50,026 bases of DNA from the NCBI GenBank assembly GCA_944381745.1, contig CALWMI010000010.1, forward strand, positions 1 through 50,026, in the 5' to 3' direction. Below the pieces are notes generated by a model. It did no database searches. It saw only the letters and a list, made by a program, of their open reading frames with translations, and had not been told where the DNA came from. This DNA comes from an uncultured Lachnospiraceae bacterium (GTDB lineage: Bacteria; Bacillota; Clostridia; Lachnospirales; Lachnospiraceae). Shown in pieces: positions 8,164 to 17,025 of this stretch (positions are counted from its first letter, which is position 1; every line of letters starts with the position of its first letter). A program made the position numbers and the translations under genes.

Positions 8164-8192
8164 ATTTTAGCAAACCCTTCCTGCTTTTGCAA
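8164..8192 (-). promoter_or_regulatory. Predicted promoter of rpmJ-rpsM-rpsK-rpsD-rpoA-rplQ
   Basis: On the minus strand TTGCAA (8187-8192), 17 bp, then TGC-TAAAAT with the -10 at 8164-8169. The TG one base before the -10 makes it an extended -10 promoter, offsetting the weak -35. It lies downstream of the infA terminator-like hairpin, so the alpha operon can be transcribed on its own. Confidence 0.6.
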
Positions 8193-8270
8193 GAACTATT
8201 TTTATTTTTTTCTCCCAAAAACCGGCTGGTACGCAGGCGGCGAAGGAGCCTTGTGCCTCAGCCCTGGCAC

Positions 8271-8295
8271 AAAAGCGGGCGGCACAAAGCCGCCC
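8271..8295 (-). terminator. Terminator-like hairpin after infA
   Basis: In the transcript sense GGGCGGC, a five-base loop, GCCGCCC, then GCTTTTG. The 7-bp GC-rich stem is perfect and the T-run short, so partial termination or attenuation is likely. It lies 42 bp after the infA stop. Confidence 0.6.
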
Positions 8296-8337
8296 TGTCT
8301 CATCTGCCCTATCCGATTGTCTGCCTTCCGCCCGGCT

Positions 8338-8556
8338 TTACTTATCTCTCCAGATGATCCTGCCCTTGGACAGGTCGTAGGGGGAGAGCTCGATGGTCAC
8401 CTTATCCCCCGGAAGGATACGGATAAAGTTCATCCGCAGCTTACCGCTGATATGTGCCAGCACCTTGTGCCCATTCTCCAGCTCCACCTGGAACATCGCG
8501 TTCGGCAGCTTCTCCACTACAGTACCTTCAATTTCGATTACATCAGCCTTCGACAT
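8338..8556 (-). CDS. infA: Translation initiation factor IF-1
   Basis: The 72-residue S1-type OB-fold factor binds the A site during initiation. The sequence runs from [19 protein letters not shown] through [20 protein letters not shown] to the end GRIIWRDK, all hallmark IF-1. Its start lies inside the end of the upstream KOW gene with a 14-bp overlap, indicating translational coupling. Confidence 0.97.
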   Translation of the reverse strand: MSKADVIEIEGTVVEKLPNAMFQVELENGHKVLAHISGKLRMNFIRILPGDKVTIELSPYDLSKGRIIWRDK

Positions 8557-8818
8557 GTTCTGACCTCCATATTTTCATTACTCTCTTGATATCTTCGTCC
8601 GTCCACGCTTTCCCTTCTGCCTGCTTCTCCAGAAGCAGGCCGGGAATGCCGGCCTTCTTCGCCACATGCATGGCCTTCTTCTTCTTGGGCTTTGCCGTCG
8701 TCTTCAGCCTGCCGTCGCACACATACACGTAGGGTCCTTCCTGTCCCACAACAATGTACAGGCAGCCCTTGTCGTGCCCGGCCCTGGACTCCACAAGCAT
8801 TCCTCGTTCAAGCTCCAT
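8543..8818 (-). CDS. KOW domain RNA-binding protein (L14e/L6e-like)
   Basis: A 91-residue protein with an N-terminal KOW-like segment ([20 protein letters not shown], with [12 protein letters not shown] following) and a Lys-rich middle ([13 protein letters not shown]). Such a gene is regularly found between map and infA in Clostridia. It resembles archaeal L14e/L6e ribosomal proteins and is presumed to bind rRNA, but its role is not established. It lies 12 bp after map and overlaps infA by 14 bp, so it is expressed with initiation and ribosomal genes. Confidence 0.85.
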   Translation of the reverse strand: MELERGMLVESRAGHDKGCLYIVVGQEGPYVYVCDGRLKTTAKPKKKKAMHVAKKAGIPGLLLEKQAEGKAWTDEDIKRVMKIWRSEHVEG

Positions 8819-8830
8819 ACAACGCCTCCG

Positions 8831-9598
8831 TCATGCCCCCGCTCCCGTGAGCGTCAAAATCTCTGGCTCTCCGTCGGTGATCAGCACTGTATTCTCATAG
8901 TGGGCTGACAGCGAACCGTCCTCCGTGACCACCGTCCAGTCGTCGTCCAGCCAGCACACCTTCCACGTCCCCGCATTGATCATCGGTTCTATGGCCAGGG
9001 TCATCCCGGCAGCCAGGCGAAGCCCTCTCCTTCTCTGGGCATAATTGGGAATCTGTGGATCCTCGTGGAGATGCGTCCCGATCCCGTGTCCCACCAGATC
9101 CCGCACAACCCCGTAGCCGAAGCTCTCCGCATAGGCCCCGATCGCCGCAGATATCTCATGGAGATGATTCCCGGCCTTGGCGTATTTTAATCCCTCAAAG
9201 AAGCTCTGCCTGGTCACCTCGATAAGCTTCCTGGCCTCCTCGCTCCCTGTGCCTCCCACAATATGGCTCCGCGCCGCGTCGGCATGGTATCCCTGATAGA
9301 TCAGGCCCGCGTCCAGGCTCACGATATCCCCTTCCTTGACAATATGCTCTCTGGAAGGGATCCCGTGGACCACCTCGTCGTTGACGGACACGCAGATGGA
9401 TGCCGGATAGCCATTGTAATTCAGAAAGGAAGGGATACACCCGAAGCTGCGGATCACATCCTCCCCGATCTTGTTGATCTCCCAGGTGGACATTCCCGGC
9501 CTCAGCGCCTTCTCCATCTCTTTGTGAGTAATTTCCAGAAGCCTTCCGGCCTCCCTCATCAGTTCAATTTCCCGGCTTGATTTGATCGATACTGGCAT
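8831..9598 (-). CDS. map: Type I methionine aminopeptidase
   Basis: Removes the initiator methionine from new proteins using a dinuclear metal site. The 255-residue enzyme carries the five ligands in their usual motifs: SLDAGLIYQGYHAD (two Asp), GHGIGTHLHEDP (His), LAIEPMI (Glu) and SAHYENT (Glu). No N-terminal zinc finger is present, so it is the plain bacterial form. It begins 6 bp after adk, with GGAG-like sequence at the adk end, and precedes the KOW gene. Confidence 0.97.
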   Translation of the reverse strand: MPVSIKSSREIELMREAGRLLEITHKEMEKALRPGMSTWEINKIGEDVIRSFGCIPSFLNYNGYPASICVSVNDEVVHGIPSREHIVKEGDIVSLDAGLIYQGYHADAARSHIVGGTGSEEARKLIEVTRQSFFEGLKYAKAGNHLHEISAAIGAYAESFGYGVVRDLVGHGIGTHLHEDPQIPNYAQRRRGLRLAAGMTLAIEPMINAGTWKVCWLDDDWTVVTEDGSLSAHYENTVLITDGEPEILTLTGAGA

Positions 9599-9604
9599 GT
9601 CTCT

Positions 9605-10249
9605 TTATTCTCCCAAAATCCTGCAGATCGCCGCAAAGACTTCCTCCATATCCTTCGTCCCGTCTACCTCCACCAGCACGTTCTGCTTCGTGTAGTAGTC
9701 GATCAGCGGCTGTGTCTGCTCGTGGTATACCGCCAGACGCTTCTTCACCGTCTCCGGCTTGTCGTCGTCCCGAAGGATGAGCTTGGCCCCGCACCTATCG
9801 CAGATGCCCTCTGTCTTCGGCGGTATATGTACGATATGGTAGGTTGCGCCGCAGGACACGCAGGCTCTTCTGCCAGACATGCGGGTGACAATGTTCTCGT
9901 CCGGCACTTCCACGTTGATGGCGTAGCCAACCTTGGAACCCATCTTCTCGAGGGCTGCGTCCAGTGCTTCCGCCTGGGGAATGGTGCGCGGGAAACCGTC
10001 CAGCACGTAGCCCTTCGCGCAGTCATCCTGCGCCACCCGGTCTACCACCAGGTCTACCACCAGCTCATCCGGCACGAGCAGTCCCTGATCCATATAAGTC
10101 TTGGCCTTCTTGCCCAGCTCTGTCCCGTTCTTGATGTTCGCGCGGAAGATGTCTCCCGTGGAAATATGGGGAATCCCATACTTATCAGAGATCATCTTAG
10201 CCTGGGTTCCCTTGCCAGCCCCCGGTGCTCCTAACATAATTATCTTCAT
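9605..10249 (-). CDS. adk: Adenylate kinase, zinc-binding long form
   Basis: Interconverts AMP, ADP and ATP. The 214-residue enzyme has the P-loop GAPGAGKGT at 7-15, the GFPRT AMP-binding motif, and a LID domain with CVSC and CDRC cysteine pairs near 130 and 150 that hold zinc, as in most Gram-positive enzymes. I chose the ATG at 10249, eight bases after GGAGG; the ATG at 10255 is too close to that site. Adk follows secY by 139 bp containing a hairpin and a -10 box. Confidence 0.97.
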   Translation of the reverse strand: MKIIMLGAPGAGKGTQAKMISDKYGIPHISTGDIFRANIKNGTELGKKAKTYMDQGLLVPDELVVDLVVDRVAQDDCAKGYVLDGFPRTIPQAEALDAALEKMGSKVGYAINVEVPDENIVTRMSGRRACVSCGATYHIVHIPPKTEGICDRCGAKLILRDDDKPETVKKRLAVYHEQTQPLIDYYTKQNVLVEVDGTKDMEEVFAAICRILGE

Positions 10250-10291
10250 GTGCATATCCTCCCAATAGATAATATCGTTTTTCCACTAATG

Positions 10292-10297
10292 ATTATA
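10292..10297 (-). promoter_or_regulatory. Possible promoter -10 box upstream of adk-map-KOW-infA
   Basis: A perfect TATAAT on the minus strand lies 43 bp before the adk start. No good -35 is present at 16-18 bp, so activity is uncertain. Its place just after the secY hairpin would let adk, map and infA be expressed apart from the ribosomal genes. Confidence 0.35.
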
Positions 10298-10346
10298 CAT
10301 GATCTGGTTGTTTTTCGGAATACCTATCTTCAACTTTCCGCCTGCC

Positions 10347-10376
10347 AAAACAGGGAAGGCTGTCCTGCCTCCCCTG
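10347..10376 (-). terminator. Terminator-like hairpin after secY
   Basis: In the transcript sense CAGGGGAGGC pairs with GCCTTCCCTG over ten base pairs (one G-U) around a six-base loop, followed by TTTTGG. The stem begins 12 bp after the secY stop. The short U-run suggests partial termination between secY and adk. Confidence 0.65.
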
Positions 10377-10388
10377 TGTTGTTTGCCG

Positions 10389-11708
10389 TCAGCCAAAAAT
10401 AGACTTTCTGCTTGTATAATAATACTCCGGTACGCTGGATTCGATCTGCTTGAGCGTCTCCAGGATGACACCGACAATGATGATGACGGATGTCCCGCCA
10501 AAGGAGACGGACGCGCCGAACAGCCCCTGGAAAATGAACGGAATAATCGCCACGATGACTAAGCCTGCAGCCCCCACAAAGATAATGTAGTTGAGGATGC
10601 CCGTCAGATAGTCTGTCGTTGGCTTGCCAGGCCGTATGCCCGGCACAAATCCGCCCTGTTTCTTAATATTGTCCGTCACCTCAATCGGGTTGAAGGTGAT
10701 GGACGTATAGAAATATGCAAAGAAAATCACAAGCGCGATATAGATCAGAAGGCCGATGCTGTACAGCGGCTCGCTGATGACAAACCAGTTTGAGGAGCTC
10801 AAAGTCCTCAAAATATGGCCGCCGATCCCGTCTCCCCCGTCTGTGCCGATAAAGCTGGCGATAATGCCTGGCGTCTGCATCAGGGAGGATGCAAAGATCA
10901 CCGGGATAACGCCTGCCGTGTTGACACGCAGCGGGATGTGGGATGCCTGTCCGCCCACCATCTTGCGCCCCTGTACCTTCTTGGAATACTGCACAGGAAT
11001 CTTCCTGACGCCGCCCTGCAGGAACACTACTAGGACGATCACTGCCAGGACGACCGCAATGATGATCACCGCAGCCAGCACGCCCATGGGAACACTCTTT
11101 CCAAATACAAACTGGTGGAACAGGTTGCTGAAATCATTCGGCACTGTGGAGAGGATGTTGATCAGCAGGACGATGGAAATACCGTTGCCGATTCCCCTCT
11201 CTGTGATCCGCTCGCCAATCCACATCAGGAAGGTGGATCCTGCGATGAACGCTGCCACCACCACCACGCTGTTGACAAAATTGTACTCCTCCAGCAGCCC
11301 TCTCCCGCCGAAGCCGATGGTCATGGCCGCGCCCTCCACCAGCGCCAGGCCGACTGTCGCGTACCTGGTAATCTGGTTGATCTTCTTCCTTCCGTCCTCA
11401 TCCTTATGCATTTCCTCCAGCTTCGGGATCGCAATCGTCAGCAGCTGGACGATAATGGATGCGGTGATATACGGGCTGATATTCAGCGCGAATATGGACA
11501 TCTGGGTGAAGGAGCCGCCAGTGAACACGTCAAAAAAGCTGAACACGTCACTGGCCTGGCCCGCAAACCATGCCTGGAAATACTCCCTGTTGACACCGGG
11601 TACCGGGATCTGGCTTCCGATTCGGATTACAATCAGCATCAGGAAGGTAAAGAACAGCTTCTGCCGGATCTCCTTGATCTTCCATGCATTCTGAAGTGTC
11701 TTAAGCAT
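10389..11708 (-). CDS. secY: Protein translocase subunit SecY
   Basis: Channel-forming membrane protein of the Sec translocon, working with SecE, SecG and SecA. The 439-residue protein has the expected ten transmembrane segments, the plug/TM2 region SGGSFTQMSIFALNISPYI, and the conserved end of the cytoplasmic C5-C6 region (RVNTAGVIPVIFASS, GKPTTDYL). Its ATG overlaps the rplO stop by one base (TAATG), so translation is coupled to L15. Confidence 0.98.
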   Translation of the reverse strand: MLKTLQNAWKIKEIRQKLFFTFLMLIVIRIGSQIPVPGVNREYFQAWFAGQASDVFSFFDVFTGGSFTQMSIFALNISPYITASIIVQLLTIAIPKLEEMHKDEDGRKKINQITRYATVGLALVEGAAMTIGFGGRGLLEEYNFVNSVVVVAAFIAGSTFLMWIGERITERGIGNGISIVLLINILSTVPNDFSNLFHQFVFGKSVPMGVLAAVIIIAVVLAVIVLVVFLQGGVRKIPVQYSKKVQGRKMVGGQASHIPLRVNTAGVIPVIFASSLMQTPGIIASFIGTDGGDGIGGHILRTLSSSNWFVISEPLYSIGLLIYIALVIFFAYFYTSITFNPIEVTDNIKKQGGFVPGIRPGKPTTDYLTGILNYIIFVGAAGLVIVAIIPFIFQGLFGASVSFGGTSVIIIVGVILETLKQIESSVPEYYYTSRKSIFG

Positions 11709-12151
11709 TAGATCACCTCTGCTTTTCCACCTGCAGCTTCAATCTTTGCAACTGCCCCCGCGCTGAAAGCATTTGCCTGAACTGTAAGCTTTTTGGTTAA
11801 TTCTCCATTTCCAAGAATTTTCACACCATCTCTGGGATTCTTGACAATGCCTGCCTCGATCAACGTCTCCACCGATACAACAGCATCGTTATCAAATCTC
11901 TCGAGCACGCTTACATTAATACCCACAATCTCCAGTGTATTCCTGTTCGTAAAGCCTCTCTTGGGAATACGCCTGTACAGCGGCATCTGTCCACCTTCAA
12001 ACCCTGGCCTCTTGCCGCCGCCGGAACGCGCTTTCTGTCCCTTATGGCCCTTGCCGGCGGTCTTGCCGCTCCCCGAGCCGTGTCCACGTCCTCTTCTGAA
12101 ATTATCACTGTGTTTGGAGCCTTCTGCAGGTCTCAATGTTGATAAATCCAT
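11708..12151 (-). CDS. rplO: 50S ribosomal protein L15
   Basis: Late-assembling large-subunit protein of 147 residues. The N-terminal half is the usual Gly/Arg-rich extended arm ([37 protein letters not shown]), and the C-terminal half the globular domain ending with AGGKAEVI. It shares the TAATG junction with secY and follows rpmD by 33 bp. Confidence 0.98.
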   Translation of the reverse strand: MDLSTLRPAEGSKHSDNFRRGRGHGSGSGKTAGKGHKGQKARSGGGKRPGFEGGQMPLYRRIPKRGFTNRNTLEIVGINVSVLERFDNDAVVSVETLIEAGIVKNPRDGVKILGNGELTKKLTVQANAFSAGAVAKIEAAGGKAEVI

Positions 12152-12184
12152 TGTGACACCTCCTTATCTGAATTACGAATAAAC

Positions 12185-12367
12185 TTAAATCTCCTCTACC
12201 TTGACCAGATGCCTAACCCTCTGGATCATGCCCTTCGTGGCATCATTGTTCGGCAGTTCAACGGTAGCATGCATTTTCCGCAGTCCCAGTGCGGCCACCG
12301 TTGCCCTCTGCTTCGGAATCGCCCCAATGGGAGACTTCACTAATGTGATTCTTAACTTATCTGCCAT
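12185..12367 (-). CDS. rpmD: 50S ribosomal protein L30
   Basis: Small large-subunit protein of 60 residues, typical bacterial length. [28 protein letters not shown] and RGMIQRV-like (here [15 protein letters not shown]) segments mark the L30 fold. It sits between rpsE and rplO in the conserved spc order. Confidence 0.96.
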   Translation of the reverse strand: MADKLRITLVKSPIGAIPKQRATVAALGLRKMHATVELPNNDATKGMIQRVRHLVKVEEI

Positions 12368-12383
12368 TTCTCGCTCATCCTCC

Positions 12384-12893
12384 TTAGCCTAAAAGCTCTT
12401 CCACCGATTTTCCGCGGAGCCTTGCCACTTCTTCCGGTGTCTTGAGCTGGCGCAGTCCCTCGATCGTGGCGAGCACGACGTTCTGCTTGTTGTTGGAACC
12501 CAGGGATTTTGTACGGATGTTCTTGATCCCCGCAAGCTCGATCACGGCACGCGCCGGGCCGCCGGCGATGATACCGGTACCTTCCGGAGCTCTCTTAAGC
12601 AGCACGGAAGCGCTGCCGAACTTTCCGATAAAATCATGGGTGATACTGCTGTTATCGTCCATTGCCACCGTCACCAGCTTCTTGGCGGCATCCTCTTTGC
12701 CTTTGCGGATAGCTTCCGGGATCTCGGCAGCCTTCCCAAGTCCGGCGCCTACATGTCCCTGGCCGTCACCTACTACAACCAGCGCAGTGAAGCGGAAGTT
12801 ACGACCACCTTTTACGACCTTTGTTACACGCTTGATTGACACTACTTTGTCCTGTAATTCCAGCTGGCTAGCATCAATAATTTCATGTCTCAT
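12384..12893 (-). CDS. rpsE: 30S ribosomal protein S5
   Basis: Protein of 169 residues at the mRNA entrance with a role in decoding fidelity. The N-terminal double-stranded RNA-binding part has [21 protein letters not shown], where the spectinomycin-contact loop lies. The C-terminal domain has [16 protein letters not shown] and [26 protein letters not shown] precedes the ATG. No resistance-type deletion in the loop is evident. Confidence 0.97.
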   Translation of the reverse strand: MRHEIIDASQLELQDKVVSIKRVTKVVKGGRNFRFTALVVVGDGQGHVGAGLGKAAEIPEAIRKGKEDAAKKLVTVAMDDNSSITHDFIGKFGSASVLLKRAPEGTGIIAGGPARAVIELAGIKNIRTKSLGSNNKQNVVLATIEGLRQLKTPEEVARLRGKSVEELLG

Positions 12894-12912
12894 GTGTTCT
12901 CTCCTCCTTCAC

Positions 12913-13281
12913 TTAGAATTTCAGCCCGGCTTCGCGCGCCGCATCTGCCAGAGCTTTGACTTTGCCCTGATAGATAAAACCGCCTCTGTCAAATACGACC
13001 TCTGTGATCCCCTTCTCCAGGGCTCTCTTGGCGATAACTGTTCCCAGGTATGCAGCAGCGTCCACATTGTTGGTCTTCTCCAGCTCTGCCTTTACTTCCT
13101 TCTGGAGAGTAGATGCAGACACAAGGGTATTTCCAACTGTATCGTCGATAATCTGAGCATACATATGATTGTTGCTTCTAAATACAGCCAGACGCGGTCT
13201 CTCCGCAGTGCCGCTGAACCGGTTGCGCAGTCTTCTATGCTTATTTGCGCGGACTTCCGCTCTTGATTCCTTACTAACCAT
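12913..13281 (-). CDS. rplR: 50S ribosomal protein L18
   Basis: Binds 5S rRNA with L5 and L25. The 122-residue product has the basic N-terminus [33 protein letters not shown] and ends REAGLKF. The chosen ATG at 13281 follows GGAG by nine bases; a GTG two codons upstream is too close. It lies between rplF and rpsE. Confidence 0.96.
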   Translation of the reverse strand: MVSKESRAEVRANKHRRLRNRFSGTAERPRLAVFRSNNHMYAQIIDDTVGNTLVSASTLQKEVKAELEKTNNVDAAAYLGTVIAKRALEKGITEVVFDRGGFIYQGKVKALADAAREAGLKF

Positions 13282-13298
13282 CTTCACACTCTCCTTAT

Positions 13299-13841
13299 TT
13301 ATTTCTTACCGGTCTTACCAACCTTGCGTCTGATTACCTCATCCGCATACTTGATTCCCTTGCCCTTATAAGGCTCCGGTCTTCTCTTGTCTCTGATCTC
13401 CGCGGCATACTGTCCGACCTTCTCCTTGTCAATGCCCTTGACAATGATCTTGTTCTGCCCTTCCACAACCGCCTCTACCCCTTCCGGGTCAATCATCTCA
13501 ACCGGGTGGGAGTATCCGAGGTTCAGCGTCAGCGTCTTGCCGGACTTGGCAGCCCTGTAGCCGACACCGTTTACCTCCAGAACCTTCTCATAGCCTTTCT
13601 CAACGCCCACAACCATGTTGTTGATCAGAGTTCTGGTTAATCCGTGCAAAGATTTCATCTTCTTCAGATCGTTGGGCCTGCTTACGATCACATGGCCATC
13701 CTCGATCTTAATTTCCATTTCCTCCGGTAAAACTCTCTCAAGGGTTCCCTTGGGGCCCTTTACCGTCACTTTGTTATTTTCTGCAATCTCGACAGTTACG
13801 CCTGCCGGGATAGCGATTGGCATTCTTCCTATACGTGACAT
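13299..13841 (-). CDS. rplF: 50S ribosomal protein L6
   Basis: Large-subunit protein near the sarcin-ricin loop, 180 residues, made of two similar domains. [18 protein letters not shown] opens it, [16 protein letters not shown] lies mid-protein, and the C-terminal signature [13 protein letters not shown] is intact. TAAGGAGGTACGGGC precedes the ATG. The 232-bp spacer to the upstream rpsH gene holds hairpin repeats. Confidence 0.98.
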   Translation of the reverse strand: MSRIGRMPIAIPAGVTVEIAENNKVTVKGPKGTLERVLPEEMEIKIEDGHVIVSRPNDLKKMKSLHGLTRTLINNMVVGVEKGYEKVLEVNGVGYRAAKSGKTLTLNLGYSHPVEMIDPEGVEAVVEGQNKIIVKGIDKEKVGQYAAEIRDKRRPEPYKGKGIKYADEVIRRKVGKTGKK

Positions 13842-13899
13842 GCCCGTACCTCCTTACTTATATTTTCAGGGCTGTGCCCTGTTTTCAGTTATTGCTCTG

Positions 13900-14066
13900 C
13901 GACTTTCGCACTAAGCTCTGTCTTCGCCTTCGGCTCGCCACTCGCTAAGACAGGTGTGTTCGCTCAACTACGGCTCGATCTTCGCTTTCGCTCGTTCTCG
14001 CCTAGGTTCGCGAACGACTTTCGCACTAAGCTCTGTCTTCGCCTTCGGCTCGCCACTCGCTAAGTG
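13900..14066 (-). repeat. Hairpin-repeat cluster between rpsH and rplF
   Basis: A 50-bp sequence occurs twice without change, at 13900-13949 and 14015-14064, with a more diverged, similar stretch between. Each unit in the transcript sense runs CACTTAGC ... GCTTAGTG around GCC-GAA-GGC, forming a nested hairpin; the first copy has lost the outermost CAC. The second copy ends about 10 bp from the rpsH stop codon. No T-run follows. Related units fill the rplB-rplW gap. Confidence 0.85.
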
Positions 14067-14073
14067 CTCAATG

Positions 14074-14475
14074 TCACCACACGAATGCGAGGACTTCGCC
14101 GCCTACGCCGAGTTCTCTTGCCTTCTTGTCGGTTACGACGCCCTTGTTTGTGGAAATGATAGCGATTCCAAGGCCGCCGAGCACCTTCGGCAGATCCTCC
14201 TTGCCTGCATATACGCGCAGGCCGGGCTTGGAGATTCTCTTAAGGCCTGTGATGATCTTCTCATTCTTGTCCTTCCCGTATTTCAGGGTTACATGGATGG
14301 TGCGGACAGTTCCGTCCTCTACCAGGTCATATTTCTTAATATATCCTTCGTCTACCAGGATGTTTGCAATTGCAATCTTCATCTTGGATGCCGGAATATC
14401 TACGGTGTCATGTTTTGCAGTGTTGGCGTTACGGATTCTTGTAAGCATATCTGCAATCGGATCACTGGTCATCAT
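14074..14475 (-). CDS. rpsH: 30S ribosomal protein S8
   Basis: Binds the central domain of 16S rRNA; in E. coli it also represses the spc operon. The 133-residue protein opens [22 protein letters not shown] and ends with the conserved [16 protein letters not shown] type motif (here [17 protein letters not shown]). Two tandem ATG codons are possible starts; the first lies ten bases after GGAGG. The 3' flank carries the hairpin-repeat cluster. Confidence 0.97.
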   Translation of the reverse strand: MMTSDPIADMLTRIRNANTAKHDTVDIPASKMKIAIANILVDEGYIKKYDLVEDGTVRTIHVTLKYGKDKNEKIITGLKRISKPGLRVYAGKEDLPKVLGGLGIAIISTNKGVVTDKKARELGVGGEVLAFVW

Positions 14476-14524
14476 GATGATTCTGCCTCCTTTTCTTCTT
14501 CAAATCTGCTATGGGCAACCGCTA

Positions 14525-14710
14525 TTACCAGCTTGCCTTCTTTACTCCCGGGATCTGTCCTTTGTAAGCCAGCTCACGGAAGCAGATTCTGCAGATTCCG
14601 TATTTTCTCAGGTATGCATGTGGACGGCCACAGATTCTGCAGCGTGTGTACTCTCTGGTAGAGAACTTTGCCGGACGCTGCTGTTTTAATTTCATTGCTG
14701 TTTTAGCCAT
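14525..14710 (-). CDS. rpsZ: 30S ribosomal protein S14, type Z (zinc)
   Basis: The 61-residue form with CRIC and CRIC cysteine pairs around 24-27 and 40-43 that bind zinc, followed by [18 protein letters not shown]. This short zinc form is the standard S14 of Gram-positives, in contrast to the long zinc-free RpsN induced in zinc starvation. It lies between rplE and rpsH. Confidence 0.96.
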   Translation of the reverse strand: MAKTAMKLKQQRPAKFSTREYTRCRICGRPHAYLRKYGICRICFRELAYKGQIPGVKKASW

Positions 14711-14724
14711 GAATGTTCCTCCTT

Positions 14725-15264
14725 TTATTTTGCAAACGGCATGTTGAACAACGTCAGTAACTCCCGAGCCTCTTCATCTGTCTTGGCAGTCGTAACAAAG
14801 ATGATGTCCATACCTCTTACCTTGTCGACTTTGTCGTACTCAATCTCGGGGAAAATCAGCTGCTCCTTGATTCCAAGTGCATAGTTGCCTCTCCCGTCAA
14901 ATGCGTTGGGGTTCACCCCTCTGAAGTCACGCACGCGGGGCAGCGCCAGGTTGATCAGGCGGTCTGCGAACTCGTACATCTTCTCGCCGCGAAGTGTAAC
15001 CTTGCAGCCGATGGCCATTCCCTCTCTGATCTTGAAGTTAGCGATGGACTTCTTTGCCTTGGTAAGCACCGGCTTCTGTCCTGTGATCGTCTCCATATCC
15101 TTCATCGCGGAGTCCAGAATCTTGGCGTTTTCCTTCGCCTCGCCAACACCCATGTTGACGACGATCTTGTCAAGCTTCGGCACTTCCATGATGTTCTTGT
15201 ATCCGAACTTCTTCATCATAGCATCTACGATTTCGTTCTTGTATGTGTCTCTTAATCTACTCAA
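14725..15264 (-). CDS. rplE: 50S ribosomal protein L5
   Basis: Binds 5S rRNA and contacts the P-site tRNA. The 179-residue protein carries [16 protein letters not shown], the loop [22 protein letters not shown], and [21 protein letters not shown]. Complete and of normal length; it precedes rpsZ by 14 bp. Confidence 0.98.
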   Translation of the reverse strand: MSRLRDTYKNEIVDAMMKKFGYKNIMEVPKLDKIVVNMGVGEAKENAKILDSAMKDMETITGQKPVLTKAKKSIANFKIREGMAIGCKVTLRGEKMYEFADRLINLALPRVRDFRGVNPNAFDGRGNYALGIKEQLIFPEIEYDKVDKVRGMDIIFVTTAKTDEEARELLTLFNMPFAK

Positions 15265-15287
15265 CTTCTGCGACCTCCTCTCTCAAA

Positions 15288-15602
15288 TTACTTGTCGATG
15301 ACTTCACCGGTTGTCTTTGCGATGCGAACCTTCTTGTCACCGTCGATTTTGTAGCCGATTCTGGTCACCTTGCCGTTGTGGACATACATGACGTTAGACG
15401 CCTCGATCGGGCTCTCCTGGTGTACAATCCCGCCGTTCTGGTTGGATACGCTGGGCTTCGTGTGCTTTGTCACCATGTTGATGCCTTCCACGATCACCGT
15501 ATTGTTCTTGGCGTTCACGGCCAGGACCTTGCCCTCTTTGTCTTTATCTTTGCCGGCGATTACCCTGACGGTGTCGCCTTTCTTAATCTTCATAGCGGAC
15601 AT
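15288..15602 (-). CDS. rplX: 50S ribosomal protein L24
   Basis: Assembly initiator of the 50S subunit with an N-terminal KOW motif ([21 protein letters not shown]) and the conserved [16 protein letters not shown]. It has 104 residues. The ATG at 15602 lies seven bases after AGGAGG; the next ATG three codons later is the start of the usual homology but is less well placed. Confidence 0.96.
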   Translation of the reverse strand: MSAMKIKKGDTVRVIAGKDKDKEGKVLAVNAKNNTVIVEGINMVTKHTKPSVSNQNGGIVHQESPIEASNVMYVHNGKVTRIGYKIDGDKKVRIAKTTGEVIDK

Positions 15603-15614
15603 TTCGGCACCTCC

Positions 15615-15983
15615 TTATAATACTTCCGGAGCCAGGGATACGATCTTCATAAACTGCTTCTCACGAAGCTCTCTGGCTACCGGCCCAAAGATACGGGTTC
15701 CTCTGGGGGTCTTGTCATCTTTGATGATGACAGCTGCGTTTTCGTCAAATTTAATATAAGAACCGTCTTTCCGACGTGCGCCTTTTACCGTACGTACAAC
15801 GACTGCCTTTACCACATCGCCCTTTTTGACAACGCCGCCGGGTGTTGCATCCTTGACGCTGGCAACGATGATGTCGCCGATATTTGCGTACCTTCTTGTA
15901 GATCCGCCCATGACACGGATGCACAGCAGTTCCTTCGCACCGGTGTTATCAGCAACCTTCAGTCTTGTTTCCTGTTGAATCAT
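15615..15983 (-). CDS. rplN: 50S ribosomal protein L14
   Basis: Interface protein of 122 residues contacting the 16S r[30 protein letters not shown] at the start, [24 protein letters not shown] in the middle and [16 protein letters not shown] at the end are all canonical. It follows rpsQ by 51 bp. Confidence 0.98.
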   Translation of the reverse strand: MIQQETRLKVADNTGAKELLCIRVMGGSTRRYANIGDIIVASVKDATPGGVVKKGDVVKAVVVRTVKGARRKDGSYIKFDENAAVIIKDDKTPRGTRIFGPVARELREKQFMKIVSLAPEVL

Positions 15984-16034
15984 GCGGATTTACCTCCTTC
16001 ACAAATTATATGCCCAGAGCAGGGACGCTCTGCC

Positions 16035-16289
16035 TTATTTCACTTTCTCTACAATCTCCACCAGTCCCCATCTCTTGTCCTTGGACAGAGGCCTGGTCTC
16101 CATAACCTTCACCGTGTCTCCGATGCTGCACTCGTTCTTCTCGTCATGGGCCTTCAGTTTGTAGGTTCTCTTAACGATCTTATTGTAAAGTGGGTGCTTC
16201 ACATGGTCTTCTACAGCTACGACAATGGTTTTATCCATTTTATTGCTAACGACTTTGCCGGTACGTGTCTTCCTCAGATTTCTTTCCAC
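16035..16289 (-). CDS. rpsQ: 30S ribosomal protein S17
   Basis: OB-fold protein of 84 residues that helps early 30S assembly. [37 protein letters not shown] and [15 protein letters not shown] are diagnostic. About 99 bp separate it from rpmC, somewhat longer than most gaps in this cluster; I see no structured element there. Confidence 0.97.
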   Translation of the reverse strand: MERNLRKTRTGKVVSNKMDKTIVVAVEDHVKHPLYNKIVKRTYKLKAHDEKNECSIGDTVKVMETRPLSKDKRWGLVEIVEKVK

Positions 16290-16388
16290 GATACTCTAAT
16301 CTCCTTTCTTTTAGTCTTTCCACGCCTCCGGGCATGTCATATCCCGGCATGCGCGTAAGCTGAAAGATTTTATTCCCCTGCGGGTATC

Positions 16389-16598
16389 TTACTGCGCAAC
16401 CTTCGTCTTCTCGGTGATGACGGTCTGGATTCTGGCGATCGTCTTGCGCACCTCTCTGATCCGGCTTGTGTTGTCAAGCTGGTTGGTTGCGTTCTGGAAT
16501 CTCAAATTGAAAAGCTCCTTCTTAGCAGCTACTAATTCTTCACTCAGTTCTGCAGCTGATTTCTTCCTTAAATCTTCTACATACTTATTAATTTTCAC
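16389..16598 (-). CDS. rpmC: 50S ribosomal protein L29
   Basis: Two-helix protein beside the polypeptide exit, a docking place for trigger factor and SRP. The conserved core is [33 protein letters not shown] place the start at the GTG at 16598 (69 residues): AAGGCGGTG, an almost complete Shine-Dalgarno, lies six bases upstream. An earlier in-frame GTG at 16607 falls inside that site. It overlaps the end of rplP by 11 bp. Confidence 0.93.
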   Translation of the reverse strand: MKINKYVEDLRKKSAAELSEELVAAKKELFNLRFQNATNQLDNTSRIREVRKTIARIQTVITEKTKVAQ

Positions 16599-17025
16599 TG
16601 TTATCACCGCCTTCTAATTCTGCGCGAGAAACGACTTTGCATTTAACCGGAAGCTTGTGGGTTGCAAGACGAAGAGCTTCCTTTGCTGTTTCTTCGGGGA
16701 CGCCGGAAATCTCGAACATAACACGTCCGGGCTTAACTACTGCTACCCAGTACTCCAGTGTTCCTTTACCGGAACCCATACGTGTCTCTGCAGGTTTCGT
16801 GGTTACAGGTTTATCCGGGAAAATCTTTATCCATACCTTACCGCCACGCTTGATGTAACGGGTCATGGCGATACGGGCTGCTTCAATCTGGTTGGATTTG
16901 ATCCATGCGGGCTCCAAAGCGACGATTCCGTACTCTCCGTTGGAAATGGTATTGCCTCTCAGGGCCTTGCCTTTCATCGAACCGCGGAACTGTTTACGGC
17001 GCTTTACTCTCTTCGGCATTAACAT
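16588..17025 (-). CDS. rplP: 50S ribosomal protein L16
   Basis: Located at the base of the central protuberance near the A-site tRNA. The product (145 residues) carries [34 protein letters not shown] and [17 protein letters not shown]. Its ATG overlaps the rpsC stop by one base (TAATG). An ATG two codons later would give the shorter classical start but lies 15 bases from the GGGAG site. Confidence 0.97.
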   Translation of the reverse strand: MLMPKRVKRRKQFRGSMKGKALRGNTISNGEYGIVALEPAWIKSNQIEAARIAMTRYIKRGGKVWIKIFPDKPVTTKPAETRMGSGKGTLEYWVAVVKPGRVMFEISGVPEETAKEALRLATHKLPVKCKVVSRAELEGGDNSEN

